A stretch of DNA of 59,695 nt from Bacteroidales bacterium (GCA_017555445.1 JAFZGK010000018.1:1-59695), one strand, 5' to 3'. Shown: positions 45,616 through 55,103, counted from the stretch's first letter. Program-made: numbers and translations. Notes: generated by a model from the sequence alone, not told the origin.

Positions 45616-46160
45616 AACTGAATCTTGAGGTCAAAAATTACGTTGCTACCATAGGCGGCCTTCAGCTGTGTCCTGGCCTCATCCTTCGACGTGAGCGTCT
45701 GCATAGGTGCCAGCTCGACAGCAACAAAGTCTCCTATCCTCAGAGATGTCAGTTTTGATGCGCTGCATATGGCAGATTCCAGATTCTCTTTAGACAGAAT
45801 GTTGTCAGCATAGATGGATTCTCCGTTCTTATGAATTTCAAATCTTTCAGTTTCACCTTCCAAATCTGCCGGTTCCAAATCTGGAGCCGGAAGCAGGGAT
45901 GTGTGGTCGGCGCATGAGGCAAATGCAATATTCTTTCCTGTATACAGCAGAACTCCGCAACCAACCGCGTCATAATAGCGAGAAACGAATTTCTGTCCGA
46001 TACACTTTCCGGCCTTGTTCACCTTTGCAAAGAGCACAGGTGTCCAGAACAGAGTCTCTGCACATTCAGGTACATAGAAATCCTTGTTCTCCCTTTCCCA
46101 GGTGGTGTCAGGACGACAATAGCAGAAATCGCTGCCGTATGGCTTTACAACTATATTCAT
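45612..46160 (-). CDS. FAH-superfamily-like protein lacking the usual metal ligands
   Basis: A 182-residue protein that resembles the fumarylacetoacetate hydrolase (FAH) superfamily in overall order: a start like MNIVVKPYGSDF, a PVLFAKVNKAGKCIGQKF stretch aligning with the strand after the metal-binding E-x-E, then SRYYDAVGCGVLLYT where active members have R-Y-Y-D-A-V-T-V-G-I-D-x-T-A-R-D. The E-x-E and the following Asp appear replaced, so it may be catalytically inactive. It starts 1 nt after the exonuclease gene, in one operon with dnaN. The family call is moderate; the ATG at 46160 is chosen over 46190, which would overlap the exonuclease gene. Confidence 0.65.
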   Translation of the reverse strand: MNIVVKPYGSDFCYCRPDTTWERENKDFYVPECAETLFWTPVLFAKVNKAGKCIGQKFVSRYYDAVGCGVLLYTGKNIAFASCADHTSLLPAPDLEPADLEGETERFEIHKNGESIYADNILSKENLESAICSASKLTSLRIGDFVAVELAPMQTLTSKDEARTQLKAAYGSNVIFDLKIQF

Positions 46161-46161
46161 T

Positions 46162-47082
46162 TTAATTGTTTTCCTGAGAGAATAGGTCACCTAATGTCTC
46201 GAAAGGTGTATAGCCTTTTGTCTTCGGAGTATTGTCTGCAGGCTTTCTTGCAGGCATTGCAGCTCTTTTCTCTGCTTCAAACTTAGCTTTGAGAAGCGCA
46301 AACTGACGTTTGGTGTCAAGAGTGAAATCACCGTTATCTATCCATGCGAAATATGAAGGCTCTGTGAAATATACTTCTCGTGCTGTCTTGCCCTTATGTT
46401 TTCCGAAACTTACTATCGGCTCGTCCTTGTCATTGAGGATGAGTCTTCCTGCGTAGTCGACTGTCCTCTGTTTTGTAGAGAACTTTGCAAGCTTGTCGAT
46501 ATTGTTCTCGATACGAGGGTCTCCTGCATATCTGTCAAGCTGACCTTTCAGAACTTCGTATGTGGCAAGTGTATCCGCCTCGGCTGCGTGAGCATTTTCG
46601 AGTTCCAGTCCACAGTAGAACATGTAAGCTGCCTTGAGTGTACGTGGCTCCATAGCGTGGAAGATGTTCTGCACATCTACCATCTTCATGCTGTGAAGGT
46701 CAATAGGAAGCTCTCTTTTTTCCCAGCGTCTCACTCTCTCGATCTCCTCGGCAAGAAGCGGAAGATCGAACTTTGCTGAGTTGAATCCGGCGAGGTCACT
46801 GTCCGAAAGCCATTCTACAACCTCATCTGCAATCTGTCCGAAAGTAGGGCAGTCTGCAATATCTGCATCAGAAATGCCATGAACAGCCTGCGCCGATGGA
46901 TTTACCGGTCTCTGGCAGTTTCTTTCATGGTCCCAAGGCTTCACGCGCCATGTCTTGACTCTCTGCTCGTTTCCCGGCAGAATCTTCACAAAGCAGAGCT
47001 CAATGATCGAGTCTGATGCGATATTGAGCCCTGTGCTTTCTATGTCAAAAAATAAAAGAGGTCTTTCTAAATTGAGTTCCAT
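46162..47082 (-). CDS. DnaQ-type 3'-5' exonuclease
   Basis: A 306-residue DEDDh exonuclease. The Exo I motif F-D-I-E-S-T-G has D13 and E15; Exo II is GFNSAKFD; Exo III is H-A-A-E-A-D with His and Asp. After the nuclease domain (about 1-185) comes a C-terminal segment with FGKHKGK and a Y-F-A-W-I-x-x-G-D-F pattern (about 223-255) resembling the DUF3820 domain, then a basic, Pro-rich tail that ends P-F-E-T-L-G-D-L-F. It lies 10 bp downstream of dnaN, so it probably serves as a proofreading or repair exonuclease associated with the clamp. Confidence 0.9.
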   Translation of the reverse strand: MELNLERPLLFFDIESTGLNIASDSIIELCFVKILPGNEQRVKTWRVKPWDHERNCQRPVNPSAQAVHGISDADIADCPTFGQIADEVVEWLSDSDLAGFNSAKFDLPLLAEEIERVRRWEKRELPIDLHSMKMVDVQNIFHAMEPRTLKAAYMFYCGLELENAHAAEADTLATYEVLKGQLDRYAGDPRIENNIDKLAKFSTKQRTVDYAGRLILNDKDEPIVSFGKHKGKTAREVYFTEPSYFAWIDNGDFTLDTKRQFALLKAKFEAEKRAAMPARKPADNTPKTKGYTPFETLGDLFSQENN

Positions 47083-47092
47083 GTCTGTTCAG

Positions 47093-48214
47093 TTAGGAAA
47101 TCATGATAGGCATGATGATGCCGCAGATCTTCTCACTCTCTTCTTCTGTTTCTGCAGGAACCACAAGTGCAGCTCTCTTGCTGTCGAGGAACTTCATTAC
47201 GAGCTCTCCGCAGTTCATGTTAGAAAGAATCTCGATGATGAAAGGTGACTTGAAGCCGATTGTGAGGTCCTCTCCGTCATACTGACACTGCAATGTCTCA
47301 TGAGCTGCGATTGAGAATCCGAGATCCTGTGCTGACACCATGAGGCTTCCGTTCTTGAGGTCGAACTTGATATGGTTCGAAGCCTTGTTAGAACATACAG
47401 ATACACGCTTAACTGTATTGAGAAGTTGTACTCTGTTGATTCTGAGTATATTAGAATTGTTCTGCGGGATTACATCGCGGTATTTAGGATATTTTCCTAC
47501 CACGAGGCGGCAGATCACCATTGTCTGTCCGAACTTGAAGACAGCATTCTTCGAGTCGAATGAAACTTCCACAGTCTCTGCATCCTTACCGATGATAGCC
47601 TTGAGAATGCCTGCAGGCTTCTTGTGAAGGATGAACGATGCCTTCTCTGATGCCTGTACATCTGTAGTTGTGTAGCAGATGAGCTTGTGTGAGTCAGATG
47701 CCACGAGAGTTGTAGAGGCGAGGTCGATATCGAAATAGATACCGTTCATTGCAGGACGGATCTCGTCGTCAGCTGTAGCGTAGATTGTGCTTGATATACC
47801 ATCGACAAGACTCTGAGCTGGGAACTGGAGTGTCACGGCTGTATCATCAGTACCTGTAATCTCAGGATAGTCTTCTGCAGGGAAGTATGGGAGAGTAGAT
47901 TCTCCGCTTGCCCAGCTGCATACGAACGAGCTGTCGCTTGATGTACTTACTGTAAGAGGCTGGTCCGGAAGCTCCTTGAGGAGGTCCATCATATGCTTTG
48001 CAGGCACTGCGATCTTACCTTCCTCTACTGTGCTTTCCACCTCGACCTGTGTCTTGAGGGTGAGCTCCGAATCAGAAGCTGTGATCTCAAGCATGTTTCC
48101 CTTGAGGTCGAAAAGGAAGTTCTCAAGGATTGGAAGCGGTGACTTTGCAGGAATTGCCTTTGCAACTGCCATTACTCCTCTGAGCAGCTCAGAACTTGAA
48201 ATGATAAGTTTCAT
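47093..48214 (-). CDS. dnaN: DNA polymerase III beta subunit (sliding clamp)
   Basis: A 373-residue sliding clamp with three tandem DnaN domains; starts MKLIISSSELLRGVMAVAKAIPAKSPLPILENF and ends IMPIMIS, the classic C-terminal strand of the clamp (M-P-x-x). It tethers polymerase and repair enzymes to DNA. Unlike in many phyla, dnaA is not adjacent; here a proofreading-type exonuclease and a FAH-like gene follow. A perfect -7 box TATATTTG lies at 48285-48292 without a clear -33 element, giving a leader of about 65 nt. Confidence 0.97.
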   Translation of the reverse strand: MKLIISSSELLRGVMAVAKAIPAKSPLPILENFLFDLKGNMLEITASDSELTLKTQVEVESTVEEGKIAVPAKHMMDLLKELPDQPLTVSTSSDSSFVCSWASGESTLPYFPAEDYPEITGTDDTAVTLQFPAQSLVDGISSTIYATADDEIRPAMNGIYFDIDLASTTLVASDSHKLICYTTTDVQASEKASFILHKKPAGILKAIIGKDAETVEVSFDSKNAVFKFGQTMVICRLVVGKYPKYRDVIPQNNSNILRINRVQLLNTVKRVSVCSNKASNHIKFDLKNGSLMVSAQDLGFSIAAHETLQCQYDGEDLTIGFKSPFIIEILSNMNCGELVMKFLDSKRAALVVPAETEEESEKICGIIMPIMIS

Positions 48215-48433
48215 AATTATCTGGTTTTAAATATTCTCATTTTAGTTTCGCCGCACCGATGCATAATACGGCATATTAATCGAACAAATATATAAATTTT
48301 TTCCGTATCTTGTGGCATATTTTTTGAAAAATTCCATCCGGATTTTTCGTGCTGATATTTTGTCAGCAAAAATCGTACTGATGTGACAGAACCAGTGAAA
48401 CCAATAATCGATAATATTATAAAAACGGACAAT

Positions 48434-49876
48434 ATGAAGAAAGGTATTTTAATCGTTCTGCTTTCCGCGCTTGTCGGAGGGCTGACTTCTTATGCTGTGG
48501 TAAAGATGACAGCATCGAAAACTGTAGAGATCATACAGTCAGGTGAAAGTGGGGGAGCACAGTTCCGAACTGTCAACCTTATGCAGGACAAATGGCCGGA
48601 CTTTACATTTGCAGCAGAAACAGCTGTTGATGCAGTCGTATATGTGAAGGTTACTTCTACCCAGACAATTCAGCAGGCTCCGAATTCTATCTTTGACTTC
48701 TTCTTCGGTTATCCTCAGGGAGGCGGAGCACCGCAGCAGCGTGAAAGGACCGGCAGCGGCTCAGGAGTCATAATCCGCGAAGACGGATATATTGTTACAA
48801 ACAACCATGTCATCGACGGGGCGACCAAGATTGAGGTTACTCTCAACAACAATCAGACATATCCAGCCACACTTGTCGGAACAGACCCTGCAACCGATGT
48901 TGCACTTCTTAAGGTTGATGCCAGGGGCCTTCCTGTGATTCCGTTCGGAGATTCGGACAAGCTCCGTCTCGGCGAGTGGGTGATTGCCATCGGATCCCCT
49001 TACGATCTCCGCTCTACAATCACCGCAGGTATTGTCAGTGCAAAGGGACGTTCGATGCCTAATTATTCAGGCGAATTCAAGATTGAATCGTTCATTCAGA
49101 CTGATGCAGCAGTGAATCCTGGAAACAGTGGCGGAGCACTTGTGGACAAGGAAGGAAATCTTGTGGGTATCAATACTGCAATATATTCACAGACAGGTTC
49201 TTATACAGGATATTCATTTGCGGTGCCTGTCAACATCGTGAAGAAGATTGTCTATGACCTGATCGACTTCGGTACAGTACAGAGGGCATTGCTCGGCATA
49301 ACAATGCAGAATATTGATGATAAAATCGCAGAGGAGTTGAAACTTTCTTCAAGAAACGGCGTATATATTGTTGAGGTTTCTAAAAACGGAGCTGCTGAAA
49401 AGGCTGGAATAAAGGCAGGTGATGTGCTTGTTGCCATCGATTCGACCAAAGTTACAAGCTCGTCTTCAGTTCAGGAAACAGTCAGCAGATTCTCTCCAGG
49501 CGACAAGGCTGTAGTCACAGTCATAAGAGATGGAAAGGAAAAGGAATTCGAAGTGACCTTCAAAGGTGCGACAGAAGAGAACGGCACTCTAGCAGATGAT
49601 GGTTCTGTAGCATTCTACGGTTCTTCGATCCAGGAGGCATCGGAAGAGACACTCAAGAAATTCGGTATCCGTAACGGCGTTGAGATCGTCGAACTCGGAC
49701 CGGGCAAGCTTATGGAAGCCGGAGCAGTGGAAGGATTTATCATCCAGTATGTCAATGATCACCCTGTAAAGACTCCGCAGGATGTCATCGATATCGTGAA
49801 GAAGTCAAAAAGGACTGTATTCATCGAAGGTGTGACACCAGCAGGAAGAACCGGTTACTTCGGCTTCGGAGTATAG
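48434..49876 (+). CDS. degP: Periplasmic serine protease/chaperone DegP (HtrA)
   Basis: A 480-residue HtrA protein. An N-terminal signal peptide or anchor (3-24) is followed by a trypsin-like domain with His125 (NNHVID), Asp155 (ATDVALLK) and Ser232 (GNSGGAL), then two PDZ domains (about 285-375 and 390-475). It degrades or refolds damaged periplasmic proteins. The ATG at 48434 is chosen over a GTG at 48383, which would place 17 polar residues before the signal peptide. rpoD follows after 23 bp. A small dyad TGCTGA/TCAGCA lies 66 bp upstream. Confidence 0.95.
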   Translation: MKKGILIVLLSALVGGLTSYAVVKMTASKTVEIIQSGESGGAQFRTVNLMQDKWPDFTFAAETAVDAVVYVKVTSTQTIQQAPNSIFDFFFGYPQGGGAPQQRERTGSGSGVIIREDGYIVTNNHVIDGATKIEVTLNNNQTYPATLVGTDPATDVALLKVDARGLPVIPFGDSDKLRLGEWVIAIGSPYDLRSTITAGIVSAKGRSMPNYSGEFKIESFIQTDAAVNPGNSGGALVDKEGNLVGINTAIYSQTGSYTGYSFAVPVNIVKKIVYDLIDFGTVQRALLGITMQNIDDKIAEELKLSSRNGVYIVEVSKNGAAEKAGIKAGDVLVAIDSTKVTSSSSVQETVSRFSPGDKAVVTVIRDGKEKEFEVTFKGATEENGTLADDGSVAFYGSSIQEASEETLKKFGIRNGVEIVELGPGKLMEAGAVEGFIIQYVNDHPVKTPQDVIDIVKKSKRTVFIEGVTPAGRTGYFGFGV

Positions 49877-49899
49877 GAAAGTACTAAATTTAAATATTG

Positions 49900-50760
49900 A
49901 TGAGACAGCTTAAGATTACAAAATCGATTACCAATCGTGAGAGTGCATCTCTTGACAAATATCTTCAGGAGATCGGTAGGGAGGAACTTATTACAGTTGA
50001 GGAAGAGGTAGAGCTCGCCCAGAGGATCCGCAAAGGTGACCAGGCTGCTCTCGAGAAGCTTACAAGGGCAAATCTTCGTTTCGTGGTTTCTGTTGCAAAG
50101 CAGTATCAGAACCAGGGTCTCAGTCTTCCGGACCTTATCAATGAGGGCAACCTCGGATTGATCAAGGCTGCTGAGAAGTTCGATGAGACACGAGGCTTCA
50201 AGTTCATTTCATATGCTGTATGGTGGATCCGTCAGTCTATCCTTCAGGCTCTTGCCGAGCAGTCGAGAATTGTCAGGTTGCCTCTCAACCAGGTAGGATC
50301 ACTCAACAAGATCAACAAGGCTCTCCAGAAATTCGAGCAGGAGAACGAGCGAATGCCGTCAAGCGAAGAGCTCTCAGAGATGATCGACGTTCCGAAGGAG
50401 AAGATCGCAGACACCCTCAGAGTATCGGGCCGCCACGTATCAGTGGATGCTCCGTTCGTGGAGGGAGAGGACAACAGCCTTCTTGATGTTCTCGTGAACA
50501 ATGATTCTCCAAGCGCAGACCGCGGACTCGTGAACGAGTCTCTCAACAAAGAGATTGAAAGAGCACTTTCTACACTGGCTCAGCGTGAAAGGGAGATCAT
50601 CAAATCATTCTTCGGCATCGGTTGCCAGGAGATGACCCTTGAAGAGATCGGTGAGAGATTCGGACTTACACGTGAGCGTGTACGTCAGATCAAGGAAAAG
50701 GCGATCCGCAAACTTAAGAACAATTCAAGAAGCAAACTTTTGAAAAGCTATTTAGGATAA
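49900..50760 (+). CDS. rpoD: Primary RNA polymerase sigma factor (RpoD/SigA, Bacteroidota type)
   Basis: A 286-residue group 1 sigma factor. It contains region 1.2 ([16 protein letters not shown]), region 2 with [11 protein letters not shown] and the -7-reading [16 protein letters not shown], region 3, and region 4 with the helix-turn-helix ending [17 protein letters not shown]. Region 1.1 and the long non-conserved insert are absent, as in sigma-ABfr of Bacteroides fragilis. This sigma should recognise the TTTG-N19/20-TAnnTTTG promoters seen in this window. The ATG at 49900 is used; its stop shares a base with the argS start (TAATG), an unusual coupling of a sigma factor with an aminoacyl-tRNA synthetase. 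Confidence 0.95.
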   Translation: MRQLKITKSITNRESASLDKYLQEIGREELITVEEEVELAQRIRKGDQAALEKLTRANLRFVVSVAKQYQNQGLSLPDLINEGNLGLIKAAEKFDETRGFKFISYAVWWIRQSILQALAEQSRIVRLPLNQVGSLNKINKALQKFEQENERMPSSEELSEMIDVPKEKIADTLRVSGRHVSVDAPFVEGEDNSLLDVLVNNDSPSADRGLVNESLNKEIERALSTLAQREREIIKSFFGIGCQEMTLEEIGERFGLTRERVRQIKEKAIRKLKNNSRSKLLKSYLG

Positions 50761-52550
50761 TGACTCCAGAACAATTCATTATAGCTAAAGCGTCTGAAGC
50801 AATTCAGGCGCTTTACGGCGTAGAAGTAGCTGAAGCTCAGCTTCAGGTACAGGTGACTCGCAAAGAGTTCGAGGGAGATTATACACTTGTTGTATTCCCT
50901 CTTTTGAAAATGTCAAAGACAACTCCTGAGAATACAGGAAATGCAATAGGTGAGTGGCTCAAGACAAATGTTGCTGAGATCTCTGCATATAACACAGTCA
51001 AGGGTTTCCTTAACCTCTCATTCTCAGAAGTTTATTGGAATAATGTTTTTGCCGAGATCGCTTCGGCAGAGAACTTCGGTCAGCTTGCTCCTACAGGCAG
51101 GACAATCATGGTGGAGTATTCTTCTCCGAATACTAACAAGCCTCTCCATCTCGGACATATCCGTAACAACCTCCTCGGATGGTCAGTTGCCAAGCTGCTA
51201 GAGGTATGCGGACATAATGTGATGAAGGTCAACCTTGTGAACGACCGTGGTATCCATATCTGCAAGTCCATGTATGCATGGAAGGTGCTCGGTAACGGCG
51301 AGACTCCTCAGTCAAGCGGCAAGAAGGGTGACCACCTTGTAGGTGACTACTACGTGGCATTCAACAACCTTTACAAGAAAGAGGTGGATGAGCTTGTGGC
51401 AGGAGGAATGGCCAAGGAGGATGCTGAGAAGAATGCACCTTCTCTCAAGGCTGCTCAGGAGATGCTCTTCAAGTGGGAGAACAACGATCCTGAGGTAGTA
51501 GAGCTCTGGAAGACTATGAACGGATGGGTGTATGAGGGATTTGACAAGACCTATAATGACCTAGGCATCAGTTTCGACAGAACATACTATGAATCACAGA
51601 CCTACCTCTTTGGAAAGGCTCTCGTCCAGAAGGGCCTTGATGCCGGTATCTTCGAGAAGCAGGAGGATGGTTCAGTATGGTGTGACCTTACTGCTGACGG
51701 TCTTGACAGAAAGCTCCTTCTCCGTGGTGACGGAACATCTGTATATATGACTCAGGACCTCGGAACAGCCGAGCAGCGTTTCGCAGAGTACAATCTTGAC
51801 GAACATATCTATGTTGTAGGTAATGAGCAGAATTACCACTTCCAGGTGCTCAAGCTCATCCTCGGCAAGCTCGGTTTCGACTGGGCTGAAAGCATCTACC
51901 ATCTTTCATACGGAATGGTAGAGCTTCCAGAAGGAAAGATGAAGTCTCGTGAGGGAACAGTAGTGGATGCAGATGACCTTATCGCCGGTATGTATAACAC
52001 TGCGAAGGAAACATCTCTCGAGCTCGGCAAGATAAACAACCTCTCTGAAGAGGAGCAGGATGCTCTCTTCAAGATGATCAGCCTTGGAGCATTGAAGTAT
52101 TTCATCCTCAAGGTGGATCCTCGCAAGACAATGCTCTTCGATCCTAAGGAGTCAATCGATTTCAATGGAAATACGGGTCCTTTCATCCAGTATACTCACG
52201 CAAGAATCAAATCTATTCTCCGTAAGGCGGATGAGAAGGGTGTAAACCATTCTGCAACAGCTGTAAAGCCTGATTCTGCACTTTCTCCTAAGGAAGTCCG
52301 CATCATCAAGATCCTTAATACTTTCCCGGCTAAGGTTGCCGAGGCAGGTGCAGCGCACTCTCCAGCCCTCATTGCAAACTATGCATATGAGCTTGCGAAG
52401 GAGTTCAACCAGTATTACCATGACACTCCTATCCTACGTGAGGAGAACCAGGACCTTCTCCAGTGCCGTCTTGTCCTTATCGAGACCATTGCAAGGGTTC
52501 TCAGCAAGGCGATGTCAATTCTTGGTATCACCCTTCCTGAAAGAATGTAA
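50760..52550 (+). CDS. argS: Arginyl-tRNA synthetase
   Basis: A 596-residue class Ia synthetase. The N-terminal Arg-tRNA recognition domain (about 1-105), HIGH-type motif H-L-G-H in NKPLHLGHIRNN, a KMSKS-like loop reading E-G-K-M-K-S-R-E-G-T, and the C-terminal DALR anticodon-binding domain are all visible. Length is standard for Bacteroidota. It is translationally coupled to rpoD by a one-base overlap and ends at a hairpin shared with the convergent rubrerythrin gene. Confidence 0.97.
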   Translation: MTPEQFIIAKASEAIQALYGVEVAEAQLQVQVTRKEFEGDYTLVVFPLLKMSKTTPENTGNAIGEWLKTNVAEISAYNTVKGFLNLSFSEVYWNNVFAEIASAENFGQLAPTGRTIMVEYSSPNTNKPLHLGHIRNNLLGWSVAKLLEVCGHNVMKVNLVNDRGIHICKSMYAWKVLGNGETPQSSGKKGDHLVGDYYVAFNNLYKKEVDELVAGGMAKEDAEKNAPSLKAAQEMLFKWENNDPEVVELWKTMNGWVYEGFDKTYNDLGISFDRTYYESQTYLFGKALVQKGLDAGIFEKQEDGSVWCDLTADGLDRKLLLRGDGTSVYMTQDLGTAEQRFAEYNLDEHIYVVGNEQNYHFQVLKLILGKLGFDWAESIYHLSYGMVELPEGKMKSREGTVVDADDLIAGMYNTAKETSLELGKINNLSEEEQDALFKMISLGALKYFILKVDPRKTMLFDPKESIDFNGNTGPFIQYTHARIKSILRKADEKGVNHSATAVKPDSALSPKEVRIIKILNTFPAKVAEAGAAHSPALIANYAYELAKEFNQYYHDTPILREENQDLLQCRLVLIETIARVLSKAMSILGITLPERM

Positions 52551-52574
52551 TAATCTTTGCATACATAATGAAAC

Positions 52575-52601
52575 AAGCCCCGATGATCATCATCGGGGCT
52601 T
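52575..52601. terminator. Bidirectional terminator hairpin between argS and rubrerythrin
   Basis: AAGCCCCGATGA/TCATCGGGGCTT, a 12-bp perfect stem with a 3-nt loop. The T-rich tail is weak on both sides, so efficiency is uncertain. Confidence 0.75.
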
Positions 52602-52621
52602 GCTGTTTGTGTACCAGGTTA

Positions 52622-53197
52622 CTAATAATTCTCCTTCATAGGCTCAAAGAATGCCTGTGGGAAGAGACATGCCGGACAGGTCTTAGGTGCATCCTGTGCC
52701 TCGCAGATGTAGCCACAGTTGCGGCACTGCCACCATATCTTTCCATCACGGTGGAAGAAGTCACCGTCTGTAAGTCTGCTGAGAAGCTTGAGATATCTGC
52801 GCTCATGCTCAGCTTCTACCTTTGCTATATTGTTGAATGTTGCTGCAATTGCTGGGAAACCTTCCTCTTTCGCAACTTCTGCGAACTCCTTGTAGAGCAT
52901 ATCCCACTCTTCCTTCTCACCCATTGCCGCTGCGAGGAGATTCTCGCTTGTTGTGCCTACCTTTCCTGCAGGGTATGTAGCTGTAATCTCGAGATCACCA
53001 CCCTCAAGGAAGTTGAAGAAACGCTTTGCGTGCTCTCTTTCCTGCTCGGCTGTTTCCATGAATACTCCTGCGATCTGCTCATAACCCTCTTTCTTTGCAA
53101 CTTCTGCAAAGAATGTGTAACGGCTACGTGCCTGACTTTCACCTGCAAATGACTTAAGCAAATTCTGCTCTGTTCTTGTTCCTTTTACGCTTTTCAT
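52622..53197 (-). CDS. rbr: Rubrerythrin
   Basis: A 191-residue non-heme iron protein that reduces hydrogen peroxide in anaerobes. The N-terminal ferritin-like domain carries the di-iron ligands (E in LKSFAGESQARSRY, E-x-x-H in EQEREH, and E-x-x-H in KVEAEH), and the C-terminal rubredoxin domain has C-x2-C (CRNC) and C-x2-C (CPAC) iron ligands. The length is classic. It is monocistronic with a near-consensus promoter. It indicates an anaerobe that meets transient oxygen. Confidence 0.96.
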   Translation of the reverse strand: MKSVKGTRTEQNLLKSFAGESQARSRYTFFAEVAKKEGYEQIAGVFMETAEQEREHAKRFFNFLEGGDLEITATYPAGKVGTTSENLLAAAMGEKEEWDMLYKEFAEVAKEEGFPAIAATFNNIAKVEAEHERRYLKLLSRLTDGDFFHRDGKIWWQCRNCGYICEAQDAPKTCPACLFPQAFFEPMKENY

Positions 53198-53244
53198 GAT
53201 TATTGTGTTTTTGTTGTTTGTCTTATAGTTTCTGTTTGTTGATG

Positions 53245-53275
53245 CAAAGGTAATACAATTTTTCTAATTTACAAT
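53245..53275 (-). promoter_or_regulatory. Promoter of rubrerythrin
   Basis: Minus strand ATTG (53272-53275, one mismatch to TTTG), 19-nt spacer, TACCTTTG (53245-53252). Leader of about 45 nt. Confidence 0.7.
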
Positions 53276-53320
53276 AATTCTAAATAAAAAATTTTGAAAA
53301 AATATTTCATGGTCCAAATC

Positions 53321-53352
53321 TTTGCCATTTCAGGCCATATTCATTATTTTTG
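53321..53352 (+). promoter_or_regulatory. Promoter of ygiQ
   Basis: TTTG (53321-53324), 20-nt spacer, TATTTTTG (53345-53352); start codon follows 20 nt later. Confidence 0.8.
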
Positions 53353-53372
53353 CCGACCGTAATTCTTAAGGT

Positions 53373-55103
53373 ATGTCAGAGAATAATGCATATATGTTTC
53401 CTACCTCTATAAAGGAGGTGAAGGCCCTGGGATGGGACTATATAGATGTAATACTCTTCACTGGAGATGCATTTGTTGATCACCCTTCTTTCGGTACTGC
53501 AGTAATAGCACGTTGGCTTCAGAAATATGGCTATCGTGTTGCTGTTGTTCCCCAGCCAAACTGGCGAGACGATCTCAGAGATTTCAGAAAGCTTGGTGCG
53601 CCAAGACTCTATTTCGGAGTCAATGCGGGAGCTATGGATTCTATGGTCAATCATTATACGGCTGCAAAGAGACTTCGTAGCGATGACGCATATACGCCAG
53701 AGGGAAAGGCCGGTCAGAGACCGGATTATGCTGTTACTGTATATACTAAGATACTCAAGCAGATCTATCCTGACATCCCTGTCATCATAGGCGGTATTGA
53801 AGCATCTCTGAGACGTGTCACACATTATGACTACTGGCAGGATGCGTTGAAACCTTCGATTCTTGTTGAGAGTGGAGCAGACTGGCTCTGTTATGGAATG
53901 GGTGAAAGGACGATGATCGAGTTCACGAAGGCAATAGAGGCAGGAAGAAACATCACCGACATCAGAAGGATTCCTCAGCTAGGTTTCTATATGGACGGAC
54001 GATGCAAGGTCAAGGATGCAGTTATCCTTAATTCATATGAAAGATGCTGCAAGGATAAGATTGCATTTGCCGAGAATTTTCATGTGATCGAGACATACGC
54101 CAACATGCAGACGCCTCCTGTTCTGGTGGAGCCGGTAGGAAACGGTTACGTGCAGATCAATCCTACATGGCCGCCTGCAACTCAGCAGGAGATGGATTCT
54201 TTCTGGGATCTTCCTTACACGAAGTTGCCTCATCCACGTTACAAGGGCAAGCATATCCCGGCATTCGAGATGATCAAGTTTTCAATCAATACTCATCGCG
54301 GCTGCTTCGGAGGATGTAATTTCTGTACGATTGCTGCTCATCAGGGTAAGTTCATCCAGTCCCGCAGCGAAGATTCCATAATAAAGGAAATCAAGGACCT
54401 GAACAATCTGCCAGGTTTTGCCGGAAATATTTCGGATGTGGGAGCTCCTACTGCCAATATGTATGGAATGAAAGGTAAGAACCCGGAACTATGTGCCAAG
54501 TGCCGTCGCAAATCTTGTCTTTTTCCTTCTCCATGCAAGAACATGGATCGTTCGCACGCGAGACTTCTCAGACTGTATGAGAGGATTGCGGATGTAAAGG
54601 GAATAAAGCACGCATATATTGGCAGCGGTATCAGATACGACCTCTTCCTCGATGAGAAGGGCTTTGTGGACGAAACATCATATCCATACCTCAAGGAACT
54701 TATTCTTGAACATACTTCAGGCCGTCTCAAAGTAGCTCCTGAGCATACAGAGGATTCTGTACTCAAACTGATGGCCAAGCCATCGTTCAAACTTTTTGAA
54801 AGACTCAAGCTAGAATTTGACAATATTGTAAGAGGCAGCGGACGCAAATGCGAATTGGTTCCATACTTCATATCATCACATCCTGGCTGCGGCATGAGAG
54901 AGATGCAGAAGCTTGCTAGAAAGCCAGCTTTGCAGGGCCTGTATATGGATCAGGTTCAGGACTTTACTCCGACTCCTATGACCACATCATCAGTCATGTT
55001 CTACACCGGCCTTGATCCTAAGAATCTGGAGAAGGTATATGTGGAAAGAGATATGGAGAAGAAGCGTGAGCAGAAGTCGTTTTTCTTCCGTAGGAACAAG
55101 TGA
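53373..55103 (+). CDS. ygiQ: YgiQ-family radical SAM protein
   Basis: A 576-residue UPF0313/YgiQ protein. The radical-SAM cluster motif is C311-x3-C315-x2-C318 (CFGGCNFC), preceded by a B12-binding-like N-terminal region and followed by a Cys-rich stretch (C-A-K-C-R-R-K-S-C) and a basic C-terminal tail. The family is widespread but its reaction is not established. It has its own consensus promoter and is monocistronic, divergent from rubrerythrin. The length is slightly shorter than the E. coli protein because of a reduced C-terminal extension. Confidence 0.92.
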   Translation: MSENNAYMFPTSIKEVKALGWDYIDVILFTGDAFVDHPSFGTAVIARWLQKYGYRVAVVPQPNWRDDLRDFRKLGAPRLYFGVNAGAMDSMVNHYTAAKRLRSDDAYTPEGKAGQRPDYAVTVYTKILKQIYPDIPVIIGGIEASLRRVTHYDYWQDALKPSILVESGADWLCYGMGERTMIEFTKAIEAGRNITDIRRIPQLGFYMDGRCKVKDAVILNSYERCCKDKIAFAENFHVIETYANMQTPPVLVEPVGNGYVQINPTWPPATQQEMDSFWDLPYTKLPHPRYKGKHIPAFEMIKFSINTHRGCFGGCNFCTIAAHQGKFIQSRSEDSIIKEIKDLNNLPGFAGNISDVGAPTANMYGMKGKNPELCAKCRRKSCLFPSPCKNMDRSHARLLRLYERIADVKGIKHAYIGSGIRYDLFLDEKGFVDETSYPYLKELILEHTSGRLKVAPEHTEDSVLKLMAKPSFKLFERLKLEFDNIVRGSGRKCELVPYFISSHPGCGMREMQKLARKPALQGLYMDQVQDFTPTPMTTSSVMFYTGLDPKNLEKVYVERDMEKKREQKSFFFRRNK

